Shown: positions 31,906-41,828, counted from the stretch's first letter. The stretch is 41,828 nt of DNA from Actinomycetota bacterium (GCA_963169585.1 CAUJDU010000138.1:1-41828), one strand, 5' to 3'. Translations and numbers: made by a program. The notes: a model not told the origin generated them from the sequence alone.

Positions 31906-32367
31906 ATGCCTTTTCGCAAAAATATACCTTCAGCAGTTATCTTCACTAAAGATCATCCTGACCTGCTCAAACTGCTCCTAGATACGAACTCTGACCCTGT
32001 TGATTCATATTGGAATGGTTCACACACCTGGTTCACCAATTACGGAGAGGACGAATTCGAATGGCGTTTGCACCCGGTAGCAGGCTTTACAATGCCCGAG
32101 GCTAGCCGTCCAGAAGAACTATTAGATTTAGCGCTAGAAGGCGAAATCGATATCGAGCACTATTGGGAAGGTTTAGAAATTTTCTCAATATCTGATGAGC
32201 TTTGCAGCATCGATGAACTTAAAAATCATATTGTGGATACATTACATATCGAACCCGATTTCATTGGGTTAGTAGATCATGAATCCATAGGAAACGATTT
32301 CGAAAAAAATACTGGAAACATTTCCATTATCCAATTATTAATTGAACAAATCACTTCTTCTGAATAG
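31906..32367 (+). CDS. Acidic hypothetical protein
   Basis: A 153-residue acidic cytosolic protein rich in Trp and Tyr near the N-terminus (DSYWNGSHTWFTNYGED). I recognise no domain. TATACT ends seven bases before the ATG, so the message may be nearly leaderless. It is divergent from the unknown gene at 30998-31846 and converges on chdC across a spacer with copy B of the hairpin element. Confidence 0.65.
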   Translation: MPFRKNIPSAVIFTKDHPDLLKLLLDTNSDPVDSYWNGSHTWFTNYGEDEFEWRLHPVAGFTMPEASRPEELLDLALEGEIDIEHYWEGLEIFSISDELCSIDELKNHIVDTLHIEPDFIGLVDHESIGNDFEKNTGNISIIQLLIEQITSSE

Positions 32368-32430
32368 AAACTCTTCTTTACTCTCGCTCCGCTTCCCTCG
32401 CTATGCTCAGTCCAGATGTCGCTTCGAGTT
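32368..32430. repeat. Intergenic element, copy B
   Basis: The core at 32387-32420 (CTCCGCTTCCCTCG, then CTATGCTCAGTCCAGATGTC) matches the inverse of 22922-22954 with only a few substitutions. Short outer arms (AACTC at 32369-32373 and GAGTT at 32426-32430) can pair. It sits between convergent stop codons, like the two copies near 22.7-22.9 kb. Confidence 0.6.
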
Positions 32431-32462
32431 AAATCTGATTTTCTATTAGTTGCTAATAAATC

Positions 32463-33191
32463 TCACTTACGAAGTTGTCCGATAGTAAAGTGGCCAAATT
32501 CTCCATATAATGCTGATGCTTGGTCAAATCTCATCTCATAAATAATTTCTTTAATATCTGAAATCGAATTTGAAAGTAAGCTAACACCCCACTCCCAATC
32601 GGTTAAACCAGTTGCACCAGTAATCAATTGTGTTACCCGACCAGCGTATCTTCTTCCAACCATTCCATGTGCACGCATATATTCGGCACGAGTTTCAAAA
32701 TCAAGTGCATACCAATTGTTTTGACCATCTCGTTTTTTACTCATGGGATAAAAACAAATATATTTCTTCTTTGGCATTTGAGGATAAAGCTTATGTTGGG
32801 TATATATTTCCATGCGTTCACGCCATGCATTCATTAACTTAGATTTTTCTTCATCACTTACCTCTAATGCATCAACACGAGATTGTTCTTCTTGCTCAGT
32901 AGTTGCGTACTCTGAAGTTTCGGTAAGAGAAAAGAATGAATCAACAACAATGGTGCCACACGATTTAATTGATTGTTCTATTTCTAAAATCTCATCTGAT
33001 GTTGGGGCTAAAATCATCAAAAGTACATCTGATTCATGACCAAAACTGTCAGCTACTAGAATTTGTACAGTTTCTGATCTGTATTTTTCTACAACTGTTT
33101 CGAGCTCATTAACAACAGAAGGTTTTTCATCTCCTATTGGAAATGTAATCATTAAGTGGCTTACATACCAACCTGTTTTATTTTCTGTCAT
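32463..33191 (-). CDS. chdC: Coproheme decarboxylase (HemQ)
   Basis: ChdC converts coproheme to heme b in the coproporphyrin-dependent pathway of Gram-positive bacteria. It belongs to the chlorite-dismutase superfamily. The C-terminal half is diagnostic: the YPMSKKRDGQNNWY block with the catalytic Tyr, the proximal-His region RAEYMRAHGMVGRRYAGRV and GLTDWEWGVSLL. The length of 242 residues is normal. No other heme gene is nearby. TAGAAT ends six bases before the ATG, suggesting a leaderless message. Confidence 0.92.
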   Translation of the reverse strand: MTENKTGWYVSHLMITFPIGDEKPSVVNELETVVEKYRSETVQILVADSFGHESDVLLMILAPTSDEILEIEQSIKSCGTIVVDSFFSLTETSEYATTEQEEQSRVDALEVSDEEKSKLMNAWRERMEIYTQHKLYPQMPKKKYICFYPMSKKRDGQNNWYALDFETRAEYMRAHGMVGRRYAGRVTQLITGATGLTDWEWGVSLLSNSISDIKEIIYEMRFDQASALYGEFGHFTIGQLRK

Positions 33192-33197
33192 AGATAC

Positions 33198-33203
33198 ATT
33201 CTA
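33198..33203 (-). promoter_or_regulatory. -10 box TAGAAT of chdC (leaderless)
   Basis: TAGAAT on the minus strand ends exactly six bases before the ATG at 33191. A TTGGGA lies 19 bases further upstream as a weak -35. Confidence 0.5.
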
Positions 33204-33302
33204 AATGACTGATGGTTTGATCTCCCAAAACCAAAGCGTATGGTTGTAAACAGCGGTTTTCCCGACCCTTTTCGGCCCAACGCGGATAAATGTGGGCTGC
33301 GG

Positions 33303-33332
33303 AAATAAAAAGGCCAGGCTTAAAGCCTGGCC
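33303..33332 (-). terminator. Intrinsic terminator of groEL
   Basis: A perfect 8-bp stem (33312-33319 with 33325-33332, GGCCAGGC/GCCTGGCC) with a five-base loop is followed on the minus strand by TTTTTATTT (33311-33303). It lies 38 bases past the groEL stop. A further 14-bp perfect palindrome, CCTGAAGCTTCAGG, at 33341-33354 precedes it on the transcript. Confidence 0.9.
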
Positions 33333-33369
33333 CATATTAACCTGAAGCTTCAGGCAAACAACATTTGAT

Positions 33370-35025
<1,656 letters not shown>

Positions 35026-35110
35026 TTATTCACATCTGTGAATGGTTCGGCTTACAACGGACTTAGTGCCTATCTCGCCATTTAATGCGGGAATTACAGG
35101 CAAAAAGCTA

Positions 35111-35137
35111 TTAGCACTCTCTATGCGAGAGTGCTAA
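35111..35137. promoter_or_regulatory. CIRCE operator (HrcA site)
   Basis: The perfect consensus TTAGCACTC-N9-GAGTGCTAA spans 27 bases, 95 bases upstream of groEL and 26 bases upstream of the divergent ATG at 35163. HrcA binds CIRCE to repress heat-shock genes. The overlap with both promoter regions means the divergent gene could also be controlled. Confidence 0.95.
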
Positions 35138-35162
35138 CAGTCTGCCAAAAACTATCCAGTCC

Positions 35163-36440
35163 ATGCAAGCGCTAGCCGATAAAAGGATTATGGAAGATAG
35201 AGGCATTACTATCCCTGACAAAGGTGTTCCAACGATCTTGGATACCGCCCGGCACTATTGGGTAACATCAGATATATCAAATATCGCCAAATTAGCTAAC
35301 CAAGCTCGACTAGATATCTATTCACAATACCTAGAAAACCTTAGGTCAAACCAACCTTTAGATAGACGATCAAACAAAAAACTCTTCAATCGTCTGGACA
35401 ATCTAGACGATTTGACCCTTATAGGTTTCCGAGAAATGTCTATCGCCATAAGAACCCCAGATCAAGAACATTCCTCTTCGTATCAACAACGGATATTTAG
35501 GGTTATAGAAGAACTAGATGACCTCGAAAAATATTCTCCAAATAATTTCTTTATCGGAATCGCTAAAGCCTGGGCTATGCATAAAGAACCTGAGACACAC
35601 CCCGAAAAACGCAATCGATATAATGAAGAAATAACTAGACATCCTGATGATATATCTATAATATTTACTGCTGCTTGGTTAAACGGTGCTTTTGACGACG
35701 AGAAATTAGGAGGTTTAGACAGTTCCAAAAGAACTAAAGCTCTAATAAAAGAGATACAAAAAGTTTCACAACTTGAATATACCTCCAAAGCTATTGCTCT
35801 ACCGCTTTATGATTCGATTAACCCAGAACTATTTAGTCGAACAAACCAACTATTATCCAAATTCTTAATCAATCCACAAAAGCCCGTTCCAGCACCAATG
35901 CTAGGCCTCATCTGTGGACTAGCCAGAAACGCTAATACAATTAAAGAGTTGGATCGAGCCTTTGTCTTAGCGTTAGATATTCCAAAAGATCTGACAACTC
36001 GACTATTAATCGGACTCTCAATCAATCAAGTTTTGCCAGCAAGGCTCAAGCAAATCAAATCTAATCAGTGGTTAGATAAAATCGGTGATGCTATGGCTGA
36101 CAGCGAAAGCATATTATCTTTAGGAAAAATAAGAGATGTCGAGGATAGACACCTGATTTACCAAGCACTTCTAAAAGCAACACAACTGGAAGATGAATAC
36201 TTAGTTGGGAAAACCGGTAGAACAGCACAAGCATTTTCTGATTATATTGAAAATGAAGCGAAAGGTAGCTTCAGTCCGTTAAAGAAATCCGTTCCCGAAG
36301 AAAAAGTAAAAGGGATTATAAAAGCACTGAGCCCGATATTGACAATGGAAGCCAGCGATCATAAAAGTGCAACCAATGCTTTATCAGCTGCTAGCTCTAA
36401 CCTGGCCAATCTTTTTGCATCAACTGAACTCGGGCGATGA
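35163..36440 (+). CDS. Helical protein of unknown function, divergent from groEL
   Basis: A 425-residue cytosolic, predominantly helical protein with many charged residues and no membrane segment. I do not recognise the family; the regular amphipathic helices hint at a helical-repeat fold, which is inference. The start at 35163 is 26 bases from the CIRCE operator; an ATG at 35190 is an alternative. dtxR follows 48 bases downstream. Confidence 0.65.
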   Translation: MQALADKRIMEDRGITIPDKGVPTILDTARHYWVTSDISNIAKLANQARLDIYSQYLENLRSNQPLDRRSNKKLFNRLDNLDDLTLIGFREMSIAIRTPDQEHSSSYQQRIFRVIEELDDLEKYSPNNFFIGIAKAWAMHKEPETHPEKRNRYNEEITRHPDDISIIFTAAWLNGAFDDEKLGGLDSSKRTKALIKEIQKVSQLEYTSKAIALPLYDSINPELFSRTNQLLSKFLINPQKPVPAPMLGLICGLARNANTIKELDRAFVLALDIPKDLTTRLLIGLSINQVLPARLKQIKSNQWLDKIGDAMADSESILSLGKIRDVEDRHLIYQALLKATQLEDEYLVGKTGRTAQAFSDYIENEAKGSFSPLKKSVPEEKVKGIIKALSPILTMEASDHKSATNALSAASSNLANLFASTELGR

Positions 36441-36476
36441 CCTACACATAGATTAGCGTTAAAAGCTAGTGTGATT

Positions 36477-36482
36477 TAGACT
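36477..36482 (+). promoter_or_regulatory. -10 box TAGACT of the dtxR-like gene (leaderless)
   Basis: TAGACT ends exactly six bases before the ATG at 36489. TTAGCG lies 18 bases upstream as a weak -35. TAGCG/TAG(A/T)G-like words recur in this short region. Confidence 0.5.
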
Positions 36483-36488
36483 AGCGCA

Positions 36489-37172
36489 ATGGCTGATCTT
36501 CACGATTCCACAGAACACTATCTAGCAACAATTTTTGAGATTGAAGAAGAGCAAATCGAAATCAAGCGTGCTCGTATAGCTGAACGGCTTAATATTTCTG
36601 CTCCTTCTGTTACTGAACATATCCACAGAATGGAAAAGCAAGGTTTAGTCTCTGTTTCTAAAAACAATTCGGTTGCTTTAACTGACGAAGGAAGAATTAA
36701 AGCGGCTGCAGTTGTTAGGCGCCACCGTCTTGCTGAAAGGCTTTTGGTAGATGTTATTGGTCTTGATTGGAGCAAAGCTCATAATGAGGCCGACCGATGG
36801 GAACATGTCATTTCTGATGAGGTTGAAGAACATCTGGTCAAGCTTCTTGGAAATCCACAAACTTGTCCTCATGGGAATCCTATTCCTAATGCAGATGGAA
36901 CTCGCGGAACTGAAGAAAATAGTCTCAACAAAAAAATCGCACCTCTTGCAGATTCTACGAAATCATCAAGTGCAATTATTCGTCGTATTGGTGAATCTAT
37001 TGAAGTAGATAATAACTCATTAAATTTCGTTGCCGAAAATATGCTTATGCCAGGTGAAAAAATAGAAGTTACTAATTTAACTTTTGAATACGTGTCAGTT
37101 ACAACGAAAGATAATAAGAACGTTGATATACCAGCTGATATTGCTAAAGCTATTTTTGTTGAAACAAATTAA
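36489..37172 (+). CDS. DtxR-family metal-dependent regulator with altered primary site
   Basis: A 227-residue regulator collinear with DtxR/IdeR: winged helix (1-70), dimerisation domain with RHRLAERLLVDVIGLDW, and a C-terminal SH3-like region. Ancillary ligands H79, E83 and H98 are conserved, as are E105 and H106. The soft primary-site ligands Met10 and Cys102 of DtxR are replaced by His10 (DSTEHYLA) and Asp102 (NEADRWEHV). In MntR the same two positions carry Asp and Glu. Altered metal preference, possibly toward manganese, is inferred. It meets the secreted-protein gene tail to tail with overlapping stops. Confidence 0.9.
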   Translation: MADLHDSTEHYLATIFEIEEEQIEIKRARIAERLNISAPSVTEHIHRMEKQGLVSVSKNNSVALTDEGRIKAAAVVRRHRLAERLLVDVIGLDWSKAHNEADRWEHVISDEVEEHLVKLLGNPQTCPHGNPIPNADGTRGTEENSLNKKIAPLADSTKSSSAIIRRIGESIEVDNNSLNFVAENMLMPGEKIEVTNLTFEYVSVTTKDNKNVDIPADIAKAIFVETN

Positions 37173-38320
37173 CGCCTGTTTACAGATTTAACTGAGATCG
37201 CACGTACCCATAATGAATTTGAAGTTCCAGAAAGACCCGTGAATGGTGTTGTTGCACCATTATTACCACCTACATATGCATTGTAATTGGCATCTACATT
37301 GATGGAATATATACCTTTCCTTTTCACTACGATAGGTACTTTGTAGGTCGTAACAGTTGTTGAGCCAACTGATGCTTCACTAGATATTGCCCTAGCAAAG
37401 TCGACATATATAGGAGATCTCTTTGACTTTCCAGAAACCCATATATCACGTGCTGATTCTGGATCACTTCCATTGTCAAGATATTCAAAAAATTTGTCAA
37501 GGCTTCCAACATTAATTTGAATTTGATCAACTAATTGTTCGAATTCGATAGTTATTCCAGCGCTTGTTGATGTTGATTCTTCAATACTGATTTGTAAGTA
37601 TAAATTCTTCATCCTTAAAAACACACGGCCTATATTTTGTTCCACAAATTCCAAAGCCTCTTCACCTGTCAGCCCAGGAGGAACAGCCGGTAGTTCCTTA
37701 AGATAGGCTATATCGCTATCTTCTGAAACTACTTTTATTACAGGTTTCTTATTAGCTAGTTCATTAAGAATGCCCGTACCACCTGAAAGCGGAAGACAAA
37801 CTGTAGCTCCAAGCCAATGTGGACCAATCCACGGACTAGCTTGTGTTGGTGCCCGATCAAGATTATTTGGATTCGCAGCACGTGTTACACCAGTGTTTAA
37901 ATTGTATTCAAAGCCTGAGTTCCAATAAGTTGCATCTCTAACACCATGTGTAGCAGTTACATTATCACTTCTCAAAATTGCTACACGATGATGGATATAT
38001 CTTGGTGCTGAAGAATCCGAAAGTCCTAAACTGCTCAGGGCACGTCTGTCCGCAGGAGTATTTGTGTTACACGGTATTAGACCTGGATCTGGACGATACC
38101 CGTCGAATCTTACTTGACTATAACCAGCCAAGTTACCCGAACCAGAGCTACCCGAAAGATGATTCCCGTAGCCTCCATTGTTTTGCCCGTAGCATGCTAA
38201 ACCATTACATCCAGATTCTTGCTTGAATGAAGTTGCACCAAAAGCAGTTGCTGAAATGCTTAGCGGCATAGAAATAGCAATCACTAGAACAACTAAGAGG
38301 CGGGTGCGGGTGAACTTCAT
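37169..38320 (-). CDS. Secreted protein of unknown function
   Basis: A 383-residue exported protein with a classic signal peptide (MKFTRTRLLVVLVIAISMPL, cleavage likely near AFGA). The mature region has a Gly/Asn/Ser-rich beginning with two close cysteines (GCNGLACYG), then HHRVAILRSDNVTATHG and a C-terminal beta-rich domain. I recognise no family. It is preceded by a 239-base spacer with two perfect 12-bp palindromes. Its stop codon overlaps that of the dtxR-like gene. Confidence 0.7.
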   Translation of the reverse strand: MKFTRTRLLVVLVIAISMPLSISATAFGATSFKQESGCNGLACYGQNNGGYGNHLSGSSGSGNLAGYSQVRFDGYRPDPGLIPCNTNTPADRRALSSLGLSDSSAPRYIHHRVAILRSDNVTATHGVRDATYWNSGFEYNLNTGVTRAANPNNLDRAPTQASPWIGPHWLGATVCLPLSGGTGILNELANKKPVIKVVSEDSDIAYLKELPAVPPGLTGEEALEFVEQNIGRVFLRMKNLYLQISIEESTSTSAGITIEFEQLVDQIQINVGSLDKFFEYLDNGSDPESARDIWVSGKSKRSPIYVDFARAISSEASVGSTTVTTYKVPIVVKRKGIYSINVDANYNAYVGGNNGATTPFTGLSGTSNSLWVRAISVKSVNRR

Positions 38321-38364
38321 TAATTTCCTTATAGAGGATTGACCTGTATACGTACCAAAACTAG

Positions 38365-38460
38365 AGGCTTAAGCCTGCAAGTTCGATACGTATGTATGCA
38401 TCCATTAAAACATGGAATAGCTAACTTGCAAAGAGCCAGAGGTAGTAAAATTGGCCAATT
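38365..38460. promoter_or_regulatory. Two 12-bp palindromes between divergent genes
   Basis: AGGCTTAAGCCT (38365-38376) and AATTGGCCAATT (38449-38460) are perfect palindromes in the spacer between the secreted-protein gene and the HAD gene. They could be operators. I see nothing else definite in this spacer. Confidence 0.3.
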
Positions 38461-38559
38461 AGAGAAGTAATTTTCTATATACGTTACAAAAAAGATCGTG
38501 AAAACGCACTTAACGAATATTGCGAATAACACGAAAACAAAAAGAATACGAAGATAATA

Positions 38560-39408
38560 ATGAATATCAATAAAGATAAGACGATGCCAACAATATATGT
38601 AGACCTCGACGGAACCCTTTTAGGTAAAAATGCTTCCCTTCTCCACGATCATCTAGGAAATCGAACAAATATTGGAATAGATGCGTTAGCCAAAGCAGAA
38701 CAAGCTGGTGCTGATCTTGTGATCGCAACAGGTAGAGATCGATACCGCGCAGAAGAATTCTGTAGAGCAGCAGGAATAAAAAACTACATTGCAGAACTTG
38801 GCTGTGTACTTCATACAACAGGGGAAGACATCGTTGAATACGGAGAAAAAGCCACAGCATTTTTACAAGAGAACGCATTGAATGAAACTGAATTTCTCGG
38901 ATGTGTAACTCAAGCAGGTGATGCTTTAATTAAACATTTTCCAAAACAAATTGAAATGCACACTCCATATAACAGAGATCGATTTACTTCACTTTTGATG
39001 AGAGGAAATATCCCAACCGATCAAGCCAATGAAATTTTAAGTTCAAAAGGGTGGCCATTCTTAGAGATTATTCCCAACGGACATGGAATGTTTAGACGGA
39101 CAATGCCCAACATAGAAAATGTACTCATCTACCATCTAACCCCAATAGGTGTAAATAAAGCATTTGGAATTTCTAAAGATCAAGAAATAAGAAATATTGA
39201 GCCACAAAATAGCTTTATGATCGGTGATGGAATGGCAGACGCACTTTGCTACGGAGTTGTAAACAAAGTTTATATACCTTCTAATGGAGCATTAAGCGAC
39301 ACAGACGTACTTGAACTCTCAAAAAAAGTAGACAATATCATCGTGTTAGAAGATTCACACAATGAAGGTTTTGCTAAGGCTATTGATTTAATACTCGACG
39401 AATACTAA
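38560..39408 (+). CDS. HAD-superfamily phosphatase (Cof/SPP-like)
   Basis: A 282-residue HAD hydrolase. Motif I is YVDLDGTLL with the nucleophilic Asp, motif II lies in VIATGRDRYRAEEF and motif IV is MIGDGMADA. The large middle insertion fits the type IIB cap of sugar-phosphate phosphatases. The exact substrate is unknown. An ATG at 38584 is an alternative start with MPTIYVDLDGT at the N-terminus. Its stop overlaps that of the LytR_C gene. Confidence 0.85.
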   Translation: MNINKDKTMPTIYVDLDGTLLGKNASLLHDHLGNRTNIGIDALAKAEQAGADLVIATGRDRYRAEEFCRAAGIKNYIAELGCVLHTTGEDIVEYGEKATAFLQENALNETEFLGCVTQAGDALIKHFPKQIEMHTPYNRDRFTSLLMRGNIPTDQANEILSSKGWPFLEIIPNGHGMFRRTMPNIENVLIYHLTPIGVNKAFGISKDQEIRNIEPQNSFMIGDGMADALCYGVVNKVYIPSNGALSDTDVLELSKKVDNIIVLEDSHNEGFAKAIDLILDEY

Positions 39409-40028
39409 GCATTTCCTACAACAATAACAATATTTGCTCCAATCAAATTATCTTGATCCCATTCTGTTGGTGCAACACTAGGGAATTGCTCAGTTTTGAT
39501 TGGTTGTGAGATTTTTAGATCAGTAAGAATTCCGGGCAAAATATTTGATGCGATCTGTTTTGCATCTTTTTCAAAACCAGCTTTGTAATATACGATTGTT
39601 CCTTTAGAAGCAGAAGAATCATTACCAGGAGTAAGCATTTTGTATCCAAGTTCTGAAATAGCAGAACTAACTGAACTTGCAACACCTGGACCGCTTGAAC
39701 CATTTAGAACGAGTACGCTAACTTCAGCTGGTTTTTTTATTCCAGCAATTGGAGTTGTAGTAGATGTACTAGCAGTAGTTGTAGAACTTTCATTTTTAGT
39801 TTGTGCGGTTGTTGTCGTTGTAGTTGTTGTTGTTGCTTTTGCTTTAACAGAGGCATTGGAATTAGTGGTATTGTCAGCATCGACGATAACAAGTAATAAG
39901 ATTCCAACTAAAACAGCGATTGCTACTAGCCCAATTGCACGAGATGAAGGTGCACTATTAAATGATGATGGTAAGTTGCTGGTATTATCGTTCTCAGACG
40001 ATTCTGAATTTCCTTGTGATGCTGACAT
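39405..40028 (-). CDS. LytR_C-domain membrane-anchored protein
   Basis: A 207-residue protein with a Ser/Asn-rich cytoplasmic N-terminus, one membrane helix (AIGLVAIAVLVGILLLVIVD), a Thr-rich extracellular linker with a run of nine threonines and a C-terminal LytR_C-type domain beginning VSVLVLNGSSGPGVAS. LytR_C domains occur at the ends of LCP wall-polymer ligases and also alone. No LCP domain is present here, so an accessory role at the envelope is inferred. tRNA-Thr is immediately upstream. Confidence 0.8.
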   Translation of the reverse strand: MSASQGNSESSENDNTSNLPSSFNSAPSSRAIGLVAIAVLVGILLLVIVDADNTTNSNASVKAKATTTTTTTTTAQTKNESSTTTASTSTTTPIAGIKKPAEVSVLVLNGSSGPGVASSVSSAISELGYKMLTPGNDSSASKGTIVYYKAGFEKDAKQIASNILPGILTDLKISQPIKTEQFPSVAPTEWDQDNLIGANIVIVVGNA

Positions 40029-40054
40029 AGTCCCCCCTAAGTCTGCTTATCCAG

Positions 40055-40130
40055 TGGAGCCGGATGTCGGAATCGAACCGACGACCTACTGATTACAAAT
40101 CAGTTGCTCTGCCAACTGAGCTAATCCGGC
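40055..40130 (-). tRNA. tRNA-Thr (anticodon UGU)
   Basis: The minus strand folds into a complete cloverleaf: acceptor GCCGGAT/ATCCGGC, D arm GCTC...GAGC, anticodon stem ACTGA/TCAGT with loop TTTGTAA giving UGU, and T arm GTCGGTTCGATTCCGAC. The CCA end is encoded (40057-40055). The anticodon lies at 40097-40095. The discriminator base would be U. Confidence 0.97.
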
Positions 40131-40141
40131 ATGGCGAATTA

Positions 40142-41080
40142 TTATAATCGCAAATGACTCAAATGCATCAATGTTACGGCCGCTGCGGCAGAAACATTTA
40201 AAGATTCTGTTTTACCCACCTGGTCAATACGCAATAAATCATCACATCTTTTCCTCACCAAAGCGCTCAAACCTTTGCCTTCAGAACCCATTACAACAAC
40301 AATCGGCCCTGAAGTTACACTCGATTTATCCAGGTCATATAGGGATTTTGATGCTTCACCAGCCATACCAAAGACACTAACCCCTACTTTGTTGGCTCTT
40401 TGTAGAAATGTAGGAATTCCCGGAACTAAACCGAAATCCATAAATTCAACAGCTCCAGCTGCAGATTTTGTAGCTGATGGGGATAAGTGCCCACTCCTAT
40501 GTTTGGGTAAAATAACCCCAGTTGCACCGGCAACTTCGGCAGTTCTAACAATGGCACCAATATTTCTCGGATCAGTAACCCCATCTAAGGCAACAAGAAA
40601 TGCCTTCGGATTTAATAACAAATCATCTACATCTTTTGGCTTCTTTTCGACACAATACGCAATAACACCTTGAGCAGCTTCCGTTCGTGCCCTACCCATG
40701 AATTGTTCTTTCGACAAAACTGTTACACGAATCCTTTTTCGTTCTGCCAGGTACAAAAGTTTTGCCATTTCTGGAGTACTAGATGTTTGTCTATCTACAA
40801 ACATTTGAGATACCCGACGTTTCCCATGTTCAATTAAAGTTTCAACAGCATGAAAACCTTCAACGTGCTCTCCACCTAAACCATATTGTAAAGTTGCATT
40901 CCTCAGTTGATGTCCACTTACTCTTGGAGTTGAGCTCTTTGCATCGCCGCTCTTAGCTTCTTTTACTGAATTAGCTCGAGTATTAGGCCGTCCAGTTTCG
41001 CGCTTATTCTGGGCTTTTATTTTTGCGTGTGCTTTTTTATTATTATTGCGAATTACTTTGTCTTCGTTTCGACGTGCCAT
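40142..41080 (-). CDS. rlmB: 23S rRNA 2'-O-methyltransferase RlmB-like (SpoU/TrmH)
   Basis: A SPOUT-class RNA 2'-O-ribose methyltransferase of 312 residues. After a Lys/Arg-rich extension of about 70 residues comes the substrate-binding domain (VEGFHAVETLIEHG) and the knotted catalytic domain with DPRNIGAIVRTAEVAGATG, VMGSEGKGLS and SLNVSAAAAV. RlmB methylates G2251 of 23S rRNA in E. coli; a tRNA target cannot be excluded. The start overlaps the end of cysS by 28 bp, so the genes are cotranscribed. Confidence 0.87.
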   Translation of the reverse strand: MARRNEDKVIRNNNKKAHAKIKAQNKRETGRPNTRANSVKEAKSGDAKSSTPRVSGHQLRNATLQYGLGGEHVEGFHAVETLIEHGKRRVSQMFVDRQTSSTPEMAKLLYLAERKRIRVTVLSKEQFMGRARTEAAQGVIAYCVEKKPKDVDDLLLNPKAFLVALDGVTDPRNIGAIVRTAEVAGATGVILPKHRSGHLSPSATKSAAGAVEFMDFGLVPGIPTFLQRANKVGVSVFGMAGEASKSLYDLDKSSVTSGPIVVVMGSEGKGLSALVRKRCDDLLRIDQVGKTESLNVSAAAAVTLMHLSHLRL

Positions 41081-41828
41081 GTCGTACCGTCCTTTGTATC
41101 TTCTATGACTACGCCTTGTGTCGCCAATTCGTTCCTAATCGTATCTGAAAGTGCAAAATCTTTATTCGCTCTAGCAAGCTCTCGTGACTGCAGTTTTTCT
41201 TCAACCCATTGCGGATCAACTGTTAATTTTGTTTTTTTATAATCAAAACTAATCCCCAAAACTTTAGAAAGTTCTGTGATGGTTGCATACAAACTAGTTA
41301 CTAAATCATAATCTTCAACATCTAACGCAGAGTTTGCACTACGTAATGCTTCAAACACAACCGCCAGAGCTTGCGGTGCTGCAAAATCGTTAGCCATAGT
41401 ACGGACAAATTTCATTTGGATTTCTGGGTCAATTTGAGGATTCTCTTCAGCTATTCCCAGTTGATCTATTCTTCTAACAAAAGTATCTAGTCGATCTAGT
41501 GCCGACTTGGCTGCAGCTAGCGATTCATCACTTATTTCCATTTGGGTACGATAGTGAGTTTGGATCATAAAAAGTCTTAATGCTCTTGGCCCATGTGCTT
41601 TAATCGCATCGGCAAGGGTAATAAAATTTCCTAGTGATTTACTCATTTTTTCGCCAGATATGTTGAGCATGGCTGAATGAATCCAATACTTTGCAAAAGT
41701 GTCTCCTGCACCAACACTTTGAGCTATTTCATTTTCATGATGAGGAAAAACAAGATCTGTTCCTCCTCCATGAATATCAAAACCAGGCCCTAATATCCCT
41801 ACACACATTGCTGAACATTCAATATGCC
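41053..41828 (-). CDS. cysS: Cysteinyl-tRNA synthetase, 3' part
   Basis: The reading frame is open to the right edge of the window, so the N-terminal part of the gene lies outside. The visible 258 residues contain the zinc-site blocks WHIECSAM and DIHGGGTDLVFPHHENE, the KMSKSLGN loop, and the helical anticodon-binding region to the end. The Met at 41808 is internal and not the start. Cotranscription with rlmB downstream is a conserved actinobacterial pairing. Confidence 0.95.
   Translation of the reverse strand, partial: HIECSAMCVGILGPGFDIHGGGTDLVFPHHENEIAQSVGAGDTFAKYWIHSAMLNISGEKMSKSLGNFITLADAIKAHGPRALRLFMIQTHYRTQMEISDESLAAAKSALDRLDTFVRRIDQLGIAEENPQIDPEIQMKFVRTMANDFAAPQALAVVFEALRSANSALDVEDYDLVTSLYATITELSKVLGISFDYKKTKLTVDPQWVEEKLQSRELARANKDFALSDTIRNELATQGVVIEDTKDGTTWHVETKTK

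Noticed and set aside
39640-40092. 150-codon ORF opposite the LytR_C gene
   Set aside because: Its Val-rich run is the complement of the Thr-rich linker and it runs into the tRNA gene.
41053-41808. cysS starting at the Met at 41808
   Set aside because: The frame continues to the window edge with the conserved WHIECSA sequence, so this Met is internal.

Overview
The window looks like a chromosomal segment of a low-GC actinobacterium, plausibly an uncultured Acidimicrobiia-like lineage; that placement is inference. Actinobacterial markers are a WhiB regulator, a DtxR-family regulator collinear with DtxR/IdeR, a bL37-like ribosomal mini-protein, a SepX/GlpR-like membrane protein, a coproheme decarboxylase (ChdC), a PAC2-family protein, and the gene order rsmI - metG - tatD - RpfB-like - rsmA - ispE, which is the order I recall around Rv1003-Rv1011 in Mycobacterium tuberculosis. 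No phage, IS element, CRISPR array or defence island was found. Most of the window is housekeeping sequence with some unusual family variants.

Left part (1-8.5 kb): a mostly leftward block of ispE, rsmA, an RpfB-like cell-wall protein carrying an RlpA-type barrel instead of an Rpf domain, tatD, metG, rsmI and a DUF192 gene. It is interrupted by a rightward GGDEF gene whose metal-binding residues are substituted. A 28-codon bL37-like gene follows at 8469. From 8.5 to 14.2 kb there is an acidic-tailed DapA-like probable pseudoenzyme, an MBOAT acyltransferase with an SGNH-hydrolase partner (surface polysaccharide acylation), serC, a lipoprotein and a small hypothetical gene.

From 14.3 to 21 kb: a ParA ATPase with a tail-anchored companion; a probable operon of SepX/GlpR-like gene, translin-family gene, fused trpEG and mscL; then moaC, plsY and the divergent fmdB-like gene. 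From 21 to 28 kb: a SAF-domain protein, uppP, a repeat-rich convergent spacer, the tldD-tldE pair, a repeat-bearing membrane protein, and a PAP2 phosphatase overlapping a LysR gene tail to tail.

From 28 to 33.2 kb: whiB with a structured leader, a PAC2 gene that has no ordinary start codon, an M20 peptidase, two unrecognised divergent genes and chdC. From 33.3 kb to the end: groEL with a perfect CIRCE operator, an unrecognised helical protein, a DtxR-family regulator with altered metal ligands, a secreted protein, a HAD phosphatase, a LytR_C-domain protein, tRNA-Thr(UGU), rlmB and the 3' part of cysS.

Two genome-scale patterns stand out. Many genes have a -10 hexamer of form TANNNT ending six bases before the start codon, which implies leaderless mRNAs. 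A short hairpin-borne element (core around CCGCTTCCCTCGCTATGCTC) recurs in both of the longer convergent spacers.
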